Shown one piece after another: positions 37,031 through 45,779 of a DNA stretch of 64,000 bases. The number at the start of each line of letters is the position of its first letter. Position 1 is the first letter of the stretch. Both the position numbers and the translations under genes were made by a program. A model generated the notes under the pieces. It saw only the letters and a list, made by a program, of their open reading frames with translations. It was not told where the DNA came from and did no database searches. Source of the DNA: Variovorax paradoxus NBRC 15149 (GTDB lineage: Bacteria; Pseudomonadota; Gammaproteobacteria; Burkholderiales; Burkholderiaceae_C); assembly GCF_001591365.1 (NCBI RefSeq), contig NZ_BCUT01000002.1:186001-250000 (forward strand). The letters are read 5' to 3'.

Positions 37031-38370
37031 GGGCGGCCCTCCCCATCGATCCCGAGCCGCTGCAGCCGGCGCAGCAGCGCATGGCGTGAAATCCCCAGCA
37101 GCTCCGCGGTCCTGCCACGATGGCCCTGCGCGCGGGCCAGGGCATCGCGCAGCAGCTTCTCCTCCTCCACGGCCAGCTTCTGCTCGATGGCTGCCGAGCG
37201 GACCTCCCCACTATCCAGGTCGGTGGGCAGTTGCGAGCGCTCGATCACGCTGCCGGGATGGAGGATGGTGAGACGCTCGATGAGGTTCTTCAGTTCGCGC
37301 ACGTTACCGGGCCATGTGTAGGCTGTCAGGCAGGCTCTCGCGTCGGGCGAGAAACGGATCGGCTCGCAGCGTTCGGACTTGGCATAGCGCGAGGCGAAAT
37401 GATCTGCCAGTACCAGCACGTCGTCGTCGCGCTCCCGCAGGGCCGGTACCGCGATCGGCAGTACGTTCAAGCGGTAGTACAAGTCTTCGCGGAAGCAGCC
37501 CCGCGAAGCCTCGGAGGCCAGGTCGCGGTTGGTCGCGGCCACTACCCGGACGTCGGCGGTCATGCCACGGGTGCCACCCACTGGGCGATACTGACCGTCT
37601 TCCAGAAAGTGCAGCAGCTTGGCCTGCAGCGCCAGTGGCAGCTCACCGATCTCGTCCAGGAACAGCGTGCCGCCGTCCGCCAGCGCGACCAGTCCCACGC
37701 GCCGCTGCGTCGCTCCAGTGTAGGAACCCTTCTCCGCACCGAACAGCTCCGCCTCGATCAGTTGCTCCGGCAGCGAGGCGCAGTTCACTTCGACGAAGGG
37801 CCCTCCACTGCGCGCGCTCGCCGTGTGGATGGCGCGCGCTACCAGCGCCTTGCCGGTGCCGGACTCGCCCAGCACCAGCACGCGCTTGGCCTGGCTCGCC
37901 GCAATGCGGCTGATGGTCGCCGCCAGCGCACGAACCTGTGTACTGGTACCGATCACGCCGTCGTGAGCGGTCGATGCCTGCCGACGGAAATCGATCTCAC
38001 TGGCCATGCGCGCCTTTTGCAGCGCGCCGCGGATCGTGTACAGCAATTCATCGAGCTCGAACGGCTTGGTCACATAGTCCGCTGCACCGGCCTTCACGGC
38101 CTTCACTGCCAGCCGCGTGTCGCTCGTTGCGGAGATCATGATCACAGGCAGCCCGGGTCGATCCGTGGCAAGCCGCGCGAGCACGTCCAACCCGCTCATG
38201 TCCGGCAGGTTCACGTCGAGCAACACGATGTCGGGCGCGCCTCGGCAGGCAGCATCCAATCCGCCGGCGCCGTCCACCGCGGTCGCGACGCCAAATCCCT
38301 CCTCTTCCAGCGCGAACACCAGTGCCTTCAGCACGCCGGGTTCGTCGTCGATCACGAGCACCTGTTTCAA
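37027..38370 (-). CDS. NtrC-type sigma-54-dependent response regulator
   Basis: The 447-residue regulator starts at TTG 38370 (AGGAG about ten bases upstream), three bases after the kinase stop. The receiver domain keeps Asp8/Asp9, phospho-acceptor Asp52 (LLDVNLPD) and Lys102 (TKPF). The AAA+ domain has Walker A GESGTGKA (168-175; the common final Glu is Ala), the sigma-54 loop GSYTGA (215-220 in place of GAFTGA), and Walker [13 protein letters not shown] Fis-type helix-turn-helix ends it ([21 protein letters not shown]). It should activate sigma-54 promoters such as that at 35576-35591 when phosphorylated by the kinase encoded upstream. Confidence 0.93.
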   Translation of the reverse strand: MKQVLVIDDEPGVLKALVFALEEEGFGVATAVDGAGGLDAACRGAPDIVLLDVNLPDMSGLDVLARLATDRPGLPVIMISATSDTRLAVKAVKAGAADYVTKPFELDELLYTIRGALQKARMASEIDFRRQASTAHDGVIGTSTQVRALAATISRIAASQAKRVLVLGESGTGKALVARAIHTASARSGGPFVEVNCASLPEQLIEAELFGAEKGSYTGATQRRVGLVALADGGTLFLDEIGELPLALQAKLLHFLEDGQYRPVGGTRGMTADVRVVAATNRDLASEASRGCFREDLYYRLNVLPIAVPALRERDDDVLVLADHFASRYAKSERCEPIRFSPDARACLTAYTWPGNVRELKNLIERLTILHPGSVIERSQLPTDLDSGEVRSAAIEQKLAVEEEKLLRDALARAQGHRGRTAELLGISRHALLRRLQRLGIDGEGRP

Positions 38371-38373
38371 AAC

Positions 38374-40053
38374 CTATGTCTCCTCTTGCGGCATCGGCAC
38401 GCGCAGCGTAACCACCGTGCCCGCGCCCACCTCACTCTCGATCGTGAGAGTGCAGTTATTCAACTCCGCCAATTGCCGGGAAATGCTGAGGCCCAGGCCC
38501 ATGCCCTTCGGTCGCGTCGTGAAGAACGGGTCGCTCAGCTTCGCGAGCGCCTCGGGCGGCACCCCGCGACCCGTATCGCGGACCTCGAGCACGCCGAACC
38601 CGTCGCCGGCGCGCGCCGCACGCAGTGTGATCAGGCCTCCCGGCGGCGTGGCCTGGATCGCGTTGAGCACCAGGTTCAGCATGATCTGGATCAGATGGTC
38701 GGCGTCGACCCACAGGCGCAACTCGGAGTCGCCCTGGATCGCGAGTGACAGCCGCTGCACCTTCAGTTCGGCCTTCACCAAACCATCGACGCGGCGGAAA
38801 ACCTCGCGCACCGGCGTCACAGCCGGCTCCGGAGGGCGCGGCTTGCCGAAATCCGAGAGGTCGCTCACCACGCGGGTGAGCCGGGTGACCTCGGTCTCCA
38901 CGTCCTGCAGAAGCTGGTGCCGACGCGGATCGGCCTCACGCCGAGCGAGCGCCTGCACCGTCGTCTTGATGGCGGACAACGGGTTGCGCACCTCATGCGC
39001 AATGCCGGTGGCAAATTCGCCAAGCGAAGCGAGCCGCTGCGCGCGTGCCAATCGCGCGAACGTGTTGGAAAGGCCCTCAGCCATCGTGTTGAAGGCGCGC
39101 GAAACAGCCGAGATTTCATCGCGCCCCTGCTCCTGGATGCGGTGGTTCAGTTGGCCCGACGCGATGGCTTCGACCCCGCTCACAAGCCGTGCCACGCGGC
39201 CCTGCAGGTTGCGCGCGAGCTGGTAGAAAAGGAACACCAGGACGCTGGCGGTGCCGAGCACAACCACCAGCAGCACACGCCGCGCATTCTCGAAACGGCT
39301 GAGCAGCGCCGAGGGCTCGATCTGCAACATCGGTTGCCAGCCGGGCAACACCTCCGGGCCCGCGATCATGCGCTCGGCGGGGGTGACGCGCACGCCGACG
39401 GCGTTGAAATAGCCGGCCGGCGTTTTCAGGACTGGCTGGACGATGCCGGCCACCGAAGGCCCCCCCATCAGTTCAGTCAGCGACGAGAAGCGTACGTGCA
39501 GCGCAATGTCGACCCGGTGCCGCCCCTCAGCAGCTGGCAGGGGATGGCGCACCAGGAACCAGCCGGCGAGGCCATCGCCCGGGGCGGCCGGCCCGACCAC
39601 CTCATTGCTGCCGAAGCGTGTGACCGGCAGCGAGGCAATCGAGAACGGTTGCTCGCTCCAGTAGGGCGGACCGGCGGCAGCCTGCCCGGGCACGAAATGG
39701 CGCAGGCGGCCGCCGTCTTCCAGCAGCAGGATGCCGTAAAGGTCCGGCAGGTCTGCCTCCAGCTGCAGCAGCCCATGCGCCTCCTCGCTGGCGTTGTTGA
39801 TTTCGGCTCGCAGCAAGGCGGTCATGGCGGGGTGGCTGGCCAGGGTTTCCACCTGATAGCGACGTGCGTCGAGAAACGACTCCAGGCGCTTCGACATTGC
39901 CGTGAGCTGGACCGACAGCCGCTCGCCGACCAACTCGTCGATCAGCGCCTGCGCATACCGGTCGTACAGCAGGCCCACTGCGAGCGTCGGCACGATTCCC
40001 GCCACGAGCGAGATCGCGAGGTAGCGACTTACGACGCTGTTGCTGATGGCCAT
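38374..40053 (-). CDS. Membrane sensor histidine kinase
   Basis: The protein has 559 residues. Two membrane segments (about 11-30 and 259-279) flank a 230-residue periplasmic sensor domain. They are followed by a HAMP region (to about 330), the phospho-acceptor motif HEVRNPL (His353), the N box NLVLNAIQA (460-468), DTGRGVPP, and KGMGLGLSISRQL. The catalytic core resembles the NtrB/DctB class that partners NtrC-type regulators. It is the first gene of a kinase-regulator-receptor operon. The periplasmic domain may sense a ligand directly or through the receptor at 35738. Confidence 0.93.
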   Translation of the reverse strand: MAISNSVVSRYLAISLVAGIVPTLAVGLLYDRYAQALIDELVGERLSVQLTAMSKRLESFLDARRYQVETLASHPAMTALLRAEINNASEEAHGLLQLEADLPDLYGILLLEDGGRLRHFVPGQAAAGPPYWSEQPFSIASLPVTRFGSNEVVGPAAPGDGLAGWFLVRHPLPAAEGRHRVDIALHVRFSSLTELMGGPSVAGIVQPVLKTPAGYFNAVGVRVTPAERMIAGPEVLPGWQPMLQIEPSALLSRFENARRVLLVVVLGTASVLVFLFYQLARNLQGRVARLVSGVEAIASGQLNHRIQEQGRDEISAVSRAFNTMAEGLSNTFARLARAQRLASLGEFATGIAHEVRNPLSAIKTTVQALARREADPRRHQLLQDVETEVTRLTRVVSDLSDFGKPRPPEPAVTPVREVFRRVDGLVKAELKVQRLSLAIQGDSELRLWVDADHLIQIMLNLVLNAIQATPPGGLITLRAARAGDGFGVLEVRDTGRGVPPEALAKLSDPFFTTRPKGMGLGLSISRQLAELNNCTLTIESEVGAGTVVTLRVPMPQEET

Positions 40054-40389
40054 TCCGGAACTCGTGCCGCGTTAAAGACCCGTCCCGCGCCGGGGCTCAC
40101 AAGGTCTGGCAACAGCAGAAGAGCGAGTTGGCGATCAATTCGCCCAATACGATGGCATGGCCGGTCGGTCCATCGCTGCTTCCGAAACCGGCGGCGAGCT
40201 CGGCCGTTAGGCGAGCGAGCTTCGCGCGCGCAGAGTGGTCTCATGCAAGTCTCCGTTGTCGTGCTTGGAAAGAATGCCTTCGCTGCCTAAGAGCAGCTGA
40301 ATCACTGCGCGGATGGACCAACAGCGGGCATGCGGGGCTGGCCGATTGTTCGATGTTGTCTGCGTTATTGGAATAGGCAAGCTACCAAG
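40054..40389. other. Spacer upstream of the kinase gene, with a possible C-terminal relic
   Basis: On the minus strand, 40237 to 40100 is open for about 45 codons after a stop and ends in TGA (AKLARLTAELAAGFGSSDGP ... GHAIVLGELIANSLFCCCQT). It has no start codon of its own and I cannot match it to a family. It could be the tail of a lost gene once driven by the sigma-54 promoter at 40390. The remaining sequence shows no gene. Confidence 0.35.
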
Positions 40390-40405
40390 TGCAAAGCCCG
40401 TGCCA
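40390..40405 (-). promoter_or_regulatory. Perfect sigma-54 consensus promoter with no intact gene directly behind it
   Basis: Read on the minus strand this is TGGCACGGGCTTTGCA, a full match to TGGCACG-N4-TTGCA. Transcription would run toward the histidine kinase gene, whose ATG is about 325 bases from the expected start. The interval has no intact gene. It either drives the kinase operon with a long leader or is left from a deleted gene. Confidence 0.7.
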
Positions 40406-40479
40406 CGCCTACTCCCATGACACAGTCAAGAGCGGTGCCTCCGAGCAGGGTCTGGAGAATACGAAGAATGCGGCACCTG

Positions 40480-40530
40480 TGTCCAGTTCCATGGACATGG
40501 CGTTGTCTCGAATGTCCGGAATCATGGACA
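40480..40530 (-). promoter_or_regulatory. Two TGTCC-N8-GGACA dyads upstream of the orphan sigma-54 promoter
   Basis: TGTCCAGTTCCATGGACA (40480-40497) and TGTCCGGAATCATGGACA (40513-40530) agree at 14 of 18 positions, are both inverted repeats, and start 33 bases apart. They lie 75-125 bases upstream of the -24 element at 40405 on the minus strand. The layout is that of paired enhancer sites. The arm sequence differs from both other dyad sets in the window, so a third activator is implied. Confidence 0.65.
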
Positions 40531-40720
40531 CCTGTCGGATAGCAATACATCGCGCCCCACCGACAGCGCACCTCATCCGGCGAATCAGAGAGCCGCCGCA
40601 TCATATATTTGACGGTCCGGCCACTACCAAGTTTCAGCTGACGCGTCAGAGCACAACTCCGGACGGTAACTCACATGACACACTGCTGCTCAGCATGGAG
40701 GGTGGACAGGGCGAGCAGCT
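40531..40720. other. Spacer, nothing recognised
   Basis: No frame on either strand resembles a known protein, and there is no clear promoter or RNA structure. Confidence 0.4.
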
Positions 40721-41504
40721 TCATGGTCGCTGGTCGCCCTCAGGAGGTGGCACATCGATGATCAGGCCAGGCTCGAACGCCTGGTTCTCGATCCGGCCGC
40801 TCCAGTTCACGTACCCGCGCGGATTGCAGACCACTTGGCACGCATGGACTCGGTAGTCGAAGCTCTGATGCGTGTGGCCATGCACCCAGAGCATGGCCAC
40901 CTCGAAGAAAGTGTCAGGAAGCTCGTTCACGAATGCGCCCGACATCAGTCGTCGGCGTAGCGCGGCGAAAGCGAGCCGCGGTGCGGCGCATGGTGCGTCA
41001 CCACCACCGTGGGCCCGGCGAACGGTTCAGCGAGCTTGGCTTGCAGCCATGCCCGCTGCGCCTGGTGGATCCGCAGCGTGTCGCCGCCTGGAGCTTTCGG
41101 CCCTGCTTGTCCCGCCAGGTGCCGGGTTCGGCCGTCTCGTCAAGCGTCCGGATCAGTGCGTAGTCGTTCAGCAGGTTGGTCGCCTTCTTCATGGCCCACG
41201 CCACATCGCTGACCGGACCTTCGGGTGTCTCGATCGCGAGCGCGAAGTCGGTCCACAGCGTTGCGCCGAGGAAGCGCACGCCGTCGATCACCCGTTCGTC
41301 GCCATCGAGGAGGTACACGTGGCTGCCTTCGGCCGCGCTGCGTGCCTCGGCCAGGGTCGTGTCCAGCCGGCCGTCGTAGTACTCGTGGTTGCCGGGCACA
41401 TAGAGCACGGGCTTACCTGGAAAGCGCTCCACCGCCCACTGGATGGCGCGCTTGGCGGGCGAATGGATGCCGCCCGCGAGGATCACAACGTCGAATTCGA
41501 GATC
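40721..41504 (-). pseudogene. Metallophosphoesterase relic (5' truncated, two frameshifts)
   Basis: From 41504 downward the minus strand reads DLEFDVVILAGGIHSPAKRA, then PVLYVPGNHEYYDGRLDTTL, both calcineurin-type metallophosphoesterase motifs. The usual GD metal-ligand motif is GG here. After KQGRKLQ the frame shifts (near 41085) to GDTLRIHQAQRAWLQAKLAE and VVVTHHAPHRGSLSPRYADD, then shifts again near 40946 to MSGAFVNELPD ... VHGHTHQSFDYRV, ending in TGA at 40721. The first motif block (SDLHLE) is missing because the 5' end is joined to another relic. The gene cannot make a functional enzyme. Confidence 0.85.
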
Positions 41505-41518
41505 GGCCGCCGGCTCGC

Positions 41519-41680
41519 TTCGGGGTGTGTTTGTCTCAGCGCTGCCGAGACTTTTGGCGGCGTCGCTATCGCCCGCTCGAACAGTGCAAGCTTGAATTGC
41601 CGTTCGAGCTGTCGGCTGGACCACTTCTGCTGCTCGACGAGCTTCAGATAGAACTCGCGCTCTTCGCGCCGCTTGCGGCA
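41519..41680 (-). pseudogene. DUF1016-type (YhcG-like) protein fragment fused to the metallophosphoesterase relic
   Basis: The minus strand reads CRKRREEREFYLKLVEQQKW then SSRQLERQFKLALFERA and PPKVSAALRQTHPEA. This resembles the N-terminal DUF1016 domain of PDDEXK-nuclease-associated proteins (EREFY...EKWSSRELERQ...LFER...PPKVS). Homology stops within about 15 bases of the point where the metallophosphoesterase relic begins in another frame, so a deletion has joined two genes. The family name is from memory of its consensus and should be checked. Confidence 0.6.
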
Positions 41681-41768
41681 GGCCAAGCAATGCGCGTTCC
41701 GGCCGCAAGGCAGGCGCTGGCCCACGCCCTCGCCCGGCAGCGCCGCGATCCTGAATGCGGGCACGACC

Positions 41769-42752
41769 TCAGTCCAGAGTGGCGCCGGACTGCTTCACCA
41801 GCTTCTGGTGCTTCACCAACTCGGACTGCAAGAAGGCTGGCGCCAGGTCAGGCCCGGTGTTCAGCACCGTGAGGCCTTGACCGGTAATGACATTTCTTGC
41901 TTCGGGCGACACCAAGGCCTCTTGCACCGCTGCGGCATAGCTGTCGGCCACCGGCTTGGGCAGTCCGGCTGGACCGATCAGCGCGATCCACGCGTCGAAG
42001 CTGTACCTGGGCACGCCCGATTCCATCATCGTCGGCACCTCGGGCAAGGCCGCGGAACGCGCCGGCGTCGATACCGCCAATGCGCGCAGCGTCCCGGCCT
42101 TGATCTGCGGGGCGACCTGCGAGATCGAAACGAATGCGAGCTGCACCTGGCCGCCCATCAGGTCGGTGATGAGCGGTCCGGTGCCGCGGTAGGGCACGTG
42201 CTTCATGTCGATGCCGGTCTCGCTCACCATCAGTTCCCCCGCCAGGTGGAGCACGCTCCCGTTGCCGGCGGACCCGTAGTTGAGCTTGCCGGGATTGCCC
42301 TTCGCATAGGCCAGCAGTTCCTTCACGCTCTTCACCGGAAGCGCGTTGTTCACCACCAGCACGACCGGCACGGTGGCCAGTACCGCGATGGGCGTGATGT
42401 CCTTCATGCTGTCGTAGGGAATCGTCTTGTAGATGCCTGGATTGATGACATGGTTGGACGACACCATGCCGAGCGTGAGCCCGTCCTTGGGTGCCTTCAC
42501 GATCTGGGCCGTACCCTGAATGCCGCCGGCGCCGACGACGTTCTCCACCACGACCGGATGGCCGGTCGCGCGCCCGAAGGCCGGCGCGACCGCGCGGGCG
42601 ACCGCATCGACCGTCGACCCCGCGGCGAGCGGAACGACGATCCGTATCGGCCGATCGGCATTCGAGGATTGCGCCGCGGCGAACAATGAAGTGGCAAGCA
42701 GCGCCGCCGCTAAAGAAAGGGAAATGGCTTCCCGGAGGGAATGTGCACGCAT
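41769..42752 (-). CDS. Bug-family tripartite tricarboxylate transporter substrate-binding protein
   Basis: The receptor has about 327 residues from ATG 42752. A signal peptide (EAISLSLAAALLATSLFAAAQ) precedes RPIRIVVPLAAGSTVDAVAR, ENVVGAGGIQGTAQIVKAPKDG, LNYGSAGNGSVLHLAGELM and VPYRGTGPLITDLMGGQVQLAF, all Bug signatures. It lies 28 bases behind an aconitase-superfamily gene under a LysR regulator. Binding of a di- or tricarboxylate handled by that hydratase is likely, inferred from context. Confidence 0.9.
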   Translation of the reverse strand: MRAHSLREAISLSLAAALLATSLFAAAQSSNADRPIRIVVPLAAGSTVDAVARAVAPAFGRATGHPVVVENVVGAGGIQGTAQIVKAPKDGLTLGMVSSNHVINPGIYKTIPYDSMKDITPIAVLATVPVVLVVNNALPVKSVKELLAYAKGNPGKLNYGSAGNGSVLHLAGELMVSETGIDMKHVPYRGTGPLITDLMGGQVQLAFVSISQVAPQIKAGTLRALAVSTPARSAALPEVPTMMESGVPRYSFDAWIALIGPAGLPKPVADSYAAAVQEALVSPEARNVITGQGLTVLNTGPDLAPAFLQSELVKHQKLVKQSGATLD

Positions 42753-42780
42753 GGGTTTGTCTCTCTCGCTTTGTTGGAAT

Positions 42781-44775
42781 TCATGGATGGCGCGCCTGAA
42801 GCTCGGCGAACGAAACGAGTTCGCCCGCAATCGCGCTGGCCGCCACCGTGGGCGGGCTGGCGAGCCAGACCTTTCCGGGGCCGCCCCGGCCGGGGAAGTT
42901 GCGGTTGATGGCACTCACGGTGACCTGGTCGGCGCGCACCGAACCACCCGGTCCGCAGTTGCCGCAAGCGCCGCAGGAGGGCTGAAGCATGCGGGCGCCT
43001 ACGCGTTCGAACGCATCCATGTACCCCGCTGCAATGCAGTGGTCGCGCACCGCGGTGGTTCCGAACTGGAGATACAGCTCCACGCCGGTCGCCACTTTGA
43101 GCCCGCGGTCCGCCGCCCACCGGAGCACCGCGTGGTAGTGGTCGAAATCCTCGCGCTTGCCGGCCGTGCACGAGCCGCCGTAGGCGATGTCGATGCGCAC
43201 CCGCTCGCCGAGCGCCATGAGCGGCAGGCCGTTGCCCGGATCGCCCGGTGCCGCGACCATGGGGGGAATCTGCGTGCAGTCGACGTGGAGCGTTCTGGCG
43301 TAGGCCGCGCCGTCGTCGCTGCGCATCCAGGGCTCGACTTCGAAGTCGATGCCGCGGCGCTCGCGCAGGAAGCGCACGGTCTCCGCATCGGGAGTGACCA
43401 GGCCGGTGAAGCCGCCGAGTTCCGCCGTCATGTTGGTGAGCGTGGCGCGCTCGTCAGTCGTCATGCGCCGCACCACCTCGCCCGTGAACTCGAACACCTT
43501 GCCGACACCGCCACCATCGCGCACGAAGGGCAGCGCCAGCAGATGCAGCACGACGTCTTTCGCGGTCACGCCCGGGACCAGCAAGCCATCGAGCACGATC
43601 TTCAGGGACTGCGGCACCGTCAGCCGCACCGCTCCCGTCACGAAGGCGTTCGCTATGTCCGTGGTTCCCACGCCGAAGGCCACGCACCCCAGCGCGCCGC
43701 TGTGCGGCGTGTGTGAATCCGTGCCCACCACCAGTTGGCCCGGCAGCGCATAGTGTTCCGCCACCATGGCGTGCGAAATGCCGGCCACGTTGGTGCCGTC
43801 GTCCTTCGCAGCCTGTTCTTCCGTCAGCGTGCGGTGCGAGCGCAAGCCATAGGCGGCAGCGAACTCGCGCTGCGCCTCGACCAAGCGATGCACATTCGGC
43901 ACCAGGCCGCCACGTACGTGCGCGGGGCTCTCCGCGACATAGGACGTGTGGTCTTCGAAGACGACGATGGAACCGGCGTCGTGCAGCACCAGCGAACGGC
44001 CGAAGGTGGCGTGCAGCATGTGCGCGGCCATGCCGGTGTAGTACTCGTGGATGAAGCGCAGGTCCGCGCGCACGAAGGCACCGTCGCCCGGCGCGGGATG
44101 CGCCTGCGTCAGCTCGGTGGCAAGCGCATGGCGCGCCACGATTTTCTCGAACAGCGTGCGCGGGCGCGCGTCTTGCGCATCGGGCGGCACCGTGATGTCG
44201 CGCATGAACTGCTGGCCGAAGCGCAGCAGCCCGCCGCTCTTGAGAATCGCCGCGGCCAGCGCGTCGCGGCCGGCCACCAGGTCTTCGACCGGAATCGCCT
44301 CGCCCGCCCGGATGCGCGCGACCAGGCCGAAGTCGGTCGAGGTGAACAGGCCGATGTTGTCGGCGTTCTGCCGGTACAGGCGCTCGAAGCTTTCGGCGAC
44401 GACCAGCCGCACGCCGGCCGCCTTCTCGGCGGTCGGGCTGTGCTCGCGCGACGAGCCCTTGCCATAGCGCCTGCCCGCGACCACGACCTCGATGCCCGAC
44501 GCGCGGATGGCATCGGTGCCGATGGGGAATGCCTCGCCCGCCTTGAAGCCGGTGTAGGGATAGCGCCCCAGCTTGTCGTCGTAGTGCGTGAGGATCGGCA
44601 GCGGCGTGATCTCGTCGGTCGACACATCGTCACGCAACGGCGACGCGTCGGCGAGTTCGAGGGGTTCTCCCTGCAAACCCAGCTCGACCATGCGTGGGGA
44701 ACAGCTCAGGAAGAGGATGCGCGGGTCGAACCGGAGGCTTTCTGCACTGGCGGCGGCTGGCGAGGAGGCTGGCAT
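42781..44775 (-). CDS. Aconitase-superfamily hydratase with swivel domain first (LeuD-LeuC order)
   Basis: The protein has about 664 residues from ATG 44775; ATG 44799 is an alternative and neither has a strong ribosome site. The small swivel domain comes first (DVSTDEITPLPIL about 50-62; GRRYGKGSSREHSP about 101-114). The Fe-S catalytic domain follows, with VGTDSHTPHSGALGCVAFGVG, IAYGGSCTAGKREDF and QPSCGACGNCGPGG (Cys601, 604 and 607). The cluster-ligand cysteines are present. The order is reversed relative to most fused aconitases or LeuC+LeuD. It should interconvert hydroxy-di/tricarboxylate isomers through an unsaturated acid. Its substrate may be the ligand of the Bug receptor downstream. 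Confidence 0.85.
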   Translation of the reverse strand: MPASSPAAASAESLRFDPRILFLSCSPRMVELGLQGEPLELADASPLRDDVSTDEITPLPILTHYDDKLGRYPYTGFKAGEAFPIGTDAIRASGIEVVVAGRRYGKGSSREHSPTAEKAAGVRLVVAESFERLYRQNADNIGLFTSTDFGLVARIRAGEAIPVEDLVAGRDALAAAILKSGGLLRFGQQFMRDITVPPDAQDARPRTLFEKIVARHALATELTQAHPAPGDGAFVRADLRFIHEYYTGMAAHMLHATFGRSLVLHDAGSIVVFEDHTSYVAESPAHVRGGLVPNVHRLVEAQREFAAAYGLRSHRTLTEEQAAKDDGTNVAGISHAMVAEHYALPGQLVVGTDSHTPHSGALGCVAFGVGTTDIANAFVTGAVRLTVPQSLKIVLDGLLVPGVTAKDVVLHLLALPFVRDGGGVGKVFEFTGEVVRRMTTDERATLTNMTAELGGFTGLVTPDAETVRFLRERRGIDFEVEPWMRSDDGAAYARTLHVDCTQIPPMVAAPGDPGNGLPLMALGERVRIDIAYGGSCTAGKREDFDHYHAVLRWAADRGLKVATGVELYLQFGTTAVRDHCIAAGYMDAFERVGARMLQPSCGACGNCGPGGSVRADQVTVSAINRNFPGRGGPGKVWLASPPTVAASAIAGELVSFAELQARHP

Positions 44776-44855
44776 GGCCCGATGTTGGCCGGCCATCGCA
44801 GCGCCATAAAGCGCTCGCTCGGCACAGGGGATCTCGCCATCCGCGAGATCGGTGA

Positions 44856-45779
44856 TTACCCTTGCAGGCTCTCGATGAGCGCCGCCACTGCGCGAGGCTG
44901 CGGCGTCTTGCGCAGGGCGTAGATGTTCAGGACGCGGTCGGCCCATTCTTCCGCGAGCGGGCGCCGGGCAAAGCGGTCGACTCCCGCATACGCCGTCACG
45001 GCACTTCGAGGCACCACCGCGATGCCCAGGCCTGCCTCCACCATGCGGCAGACGGCGTCGAAGCTGCTGACCGTCACCTTCGGGTTGAAGCGCCCGCCCA
45101 ATGCTGCGGCGCGTTCGTTCAGGGACCGGTCCATCGCGCCGCCCTGGTGAACGCCCACCAAAGGAAATTCGAGCGCACGCGCGAACGTGATGGCCTCCAG
45201 GTCCGCCAGTTCATGCCCCGAGGGAAGCACCACGAGCAAGGGGTCGGAGGCGAAGCGCCAGGCATCCATGCCCGCCGGCACCGCGACATCGACGCCCACG
45301 CCGACATCGGCCCGGTCGTCCAGACAGGCGCGCAGCACGTCGCGCGTGTCTTCCTCGTGCAGCGCGACCTCCACGCCCGGGTATGCCTCCATGAAGCGGT
45401 GCAGGCGCTCGGGCAGGAACCCGATCACGGAAGACATGTTGGCATGTAGGCGCACCCTGCCCCGCACTTCGCCGCCTTCGCTCTGCACCTCGCGCAACAA
45501 GGCCTGAAGCTCGTCGTCGAGGCGTTCGCCCCGCGCCAGCACCAGCCGGCCTGCGTCGGTCAGCGCGATGCCGCGCGGCGAGCGCACGAGCAGCGGCGTC
45601 CCGAATGCATGCTCCAGATCCGCGATCCTGCGGCTCAAGGCCGAAGGTGCGATGTTCTCCGCGGCAGCGGCACGCACGATGGAGCCGGCGCGCGCCGCCG
45701 CCACGAACAACCTGATGCTGTAGGAATCAATTCGACGTGTCACGGGCTTGATCACTTGGTGGAATGCAAAGTGTGGCAT
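44856..45779 (-). CDS. LysR-family transcriptional regulator
   Basis: This is a 307-residue regulator, started at ATG 45779 nine bases downstream of GAGGAG. The winged helix-turn-helix (DSYSIRLFVAAARAGSIVRAAAAENIAPSALSRRIADLEHAFG) is followed by a periplasmic-binding-protein-like effector domain (RVRLHANMSSVIGFLPERLHRFM...GLGIAVVPRSAV). It is 80 bases upstream of the aconitase-like gene on the same strand and probably controls it. Its promoter and first codons lie within the remains of a Bug receptor gene (45752-45973), so the upstream gene was truncated near its start. Confidence 0.88.
   Translation of the reverse strand: MPHFAFHQVIKPVTRRIDSYSIRLFVAAARAGSIVRAAAAENIAPSALSRRIADLEHAFGTPLLVRSPRGIALTDAGRLVLARGERLDDELQALLREVQSEGGEVRGRVRLHANMSSVIGFLPERLHRFMEAYPGVEVALHEEDTRDVLRACLDDRADVGVGVDVAVPAGMDAWRFASDPLLVVLPSGHELADLEAITFARALEFPLVGVHQGGAMDRSLNERAAALGGRFNPKVTVSSFDAVCRMVEAGLGIAVVPRSAVTAYAGVDRFARRPLAEEWADRVLNIYALRKTPQPRAVAALIESLQG

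Noticed and set aside
37120..38748. 542-codon plus-strand frame opposite the response regulator and kinase.
   Set aside because: Antisense shadow; the opposite strand has complete receiver, AAA+ and kinase motifs.
40389..40856. 155-codon plus-strand frame in the spacer before the metallophosphoesterase relic.
   Set aside because: No family resemblance, no ribosome site, and it overlaps the promoter/dyad region and the relic on the other strand.
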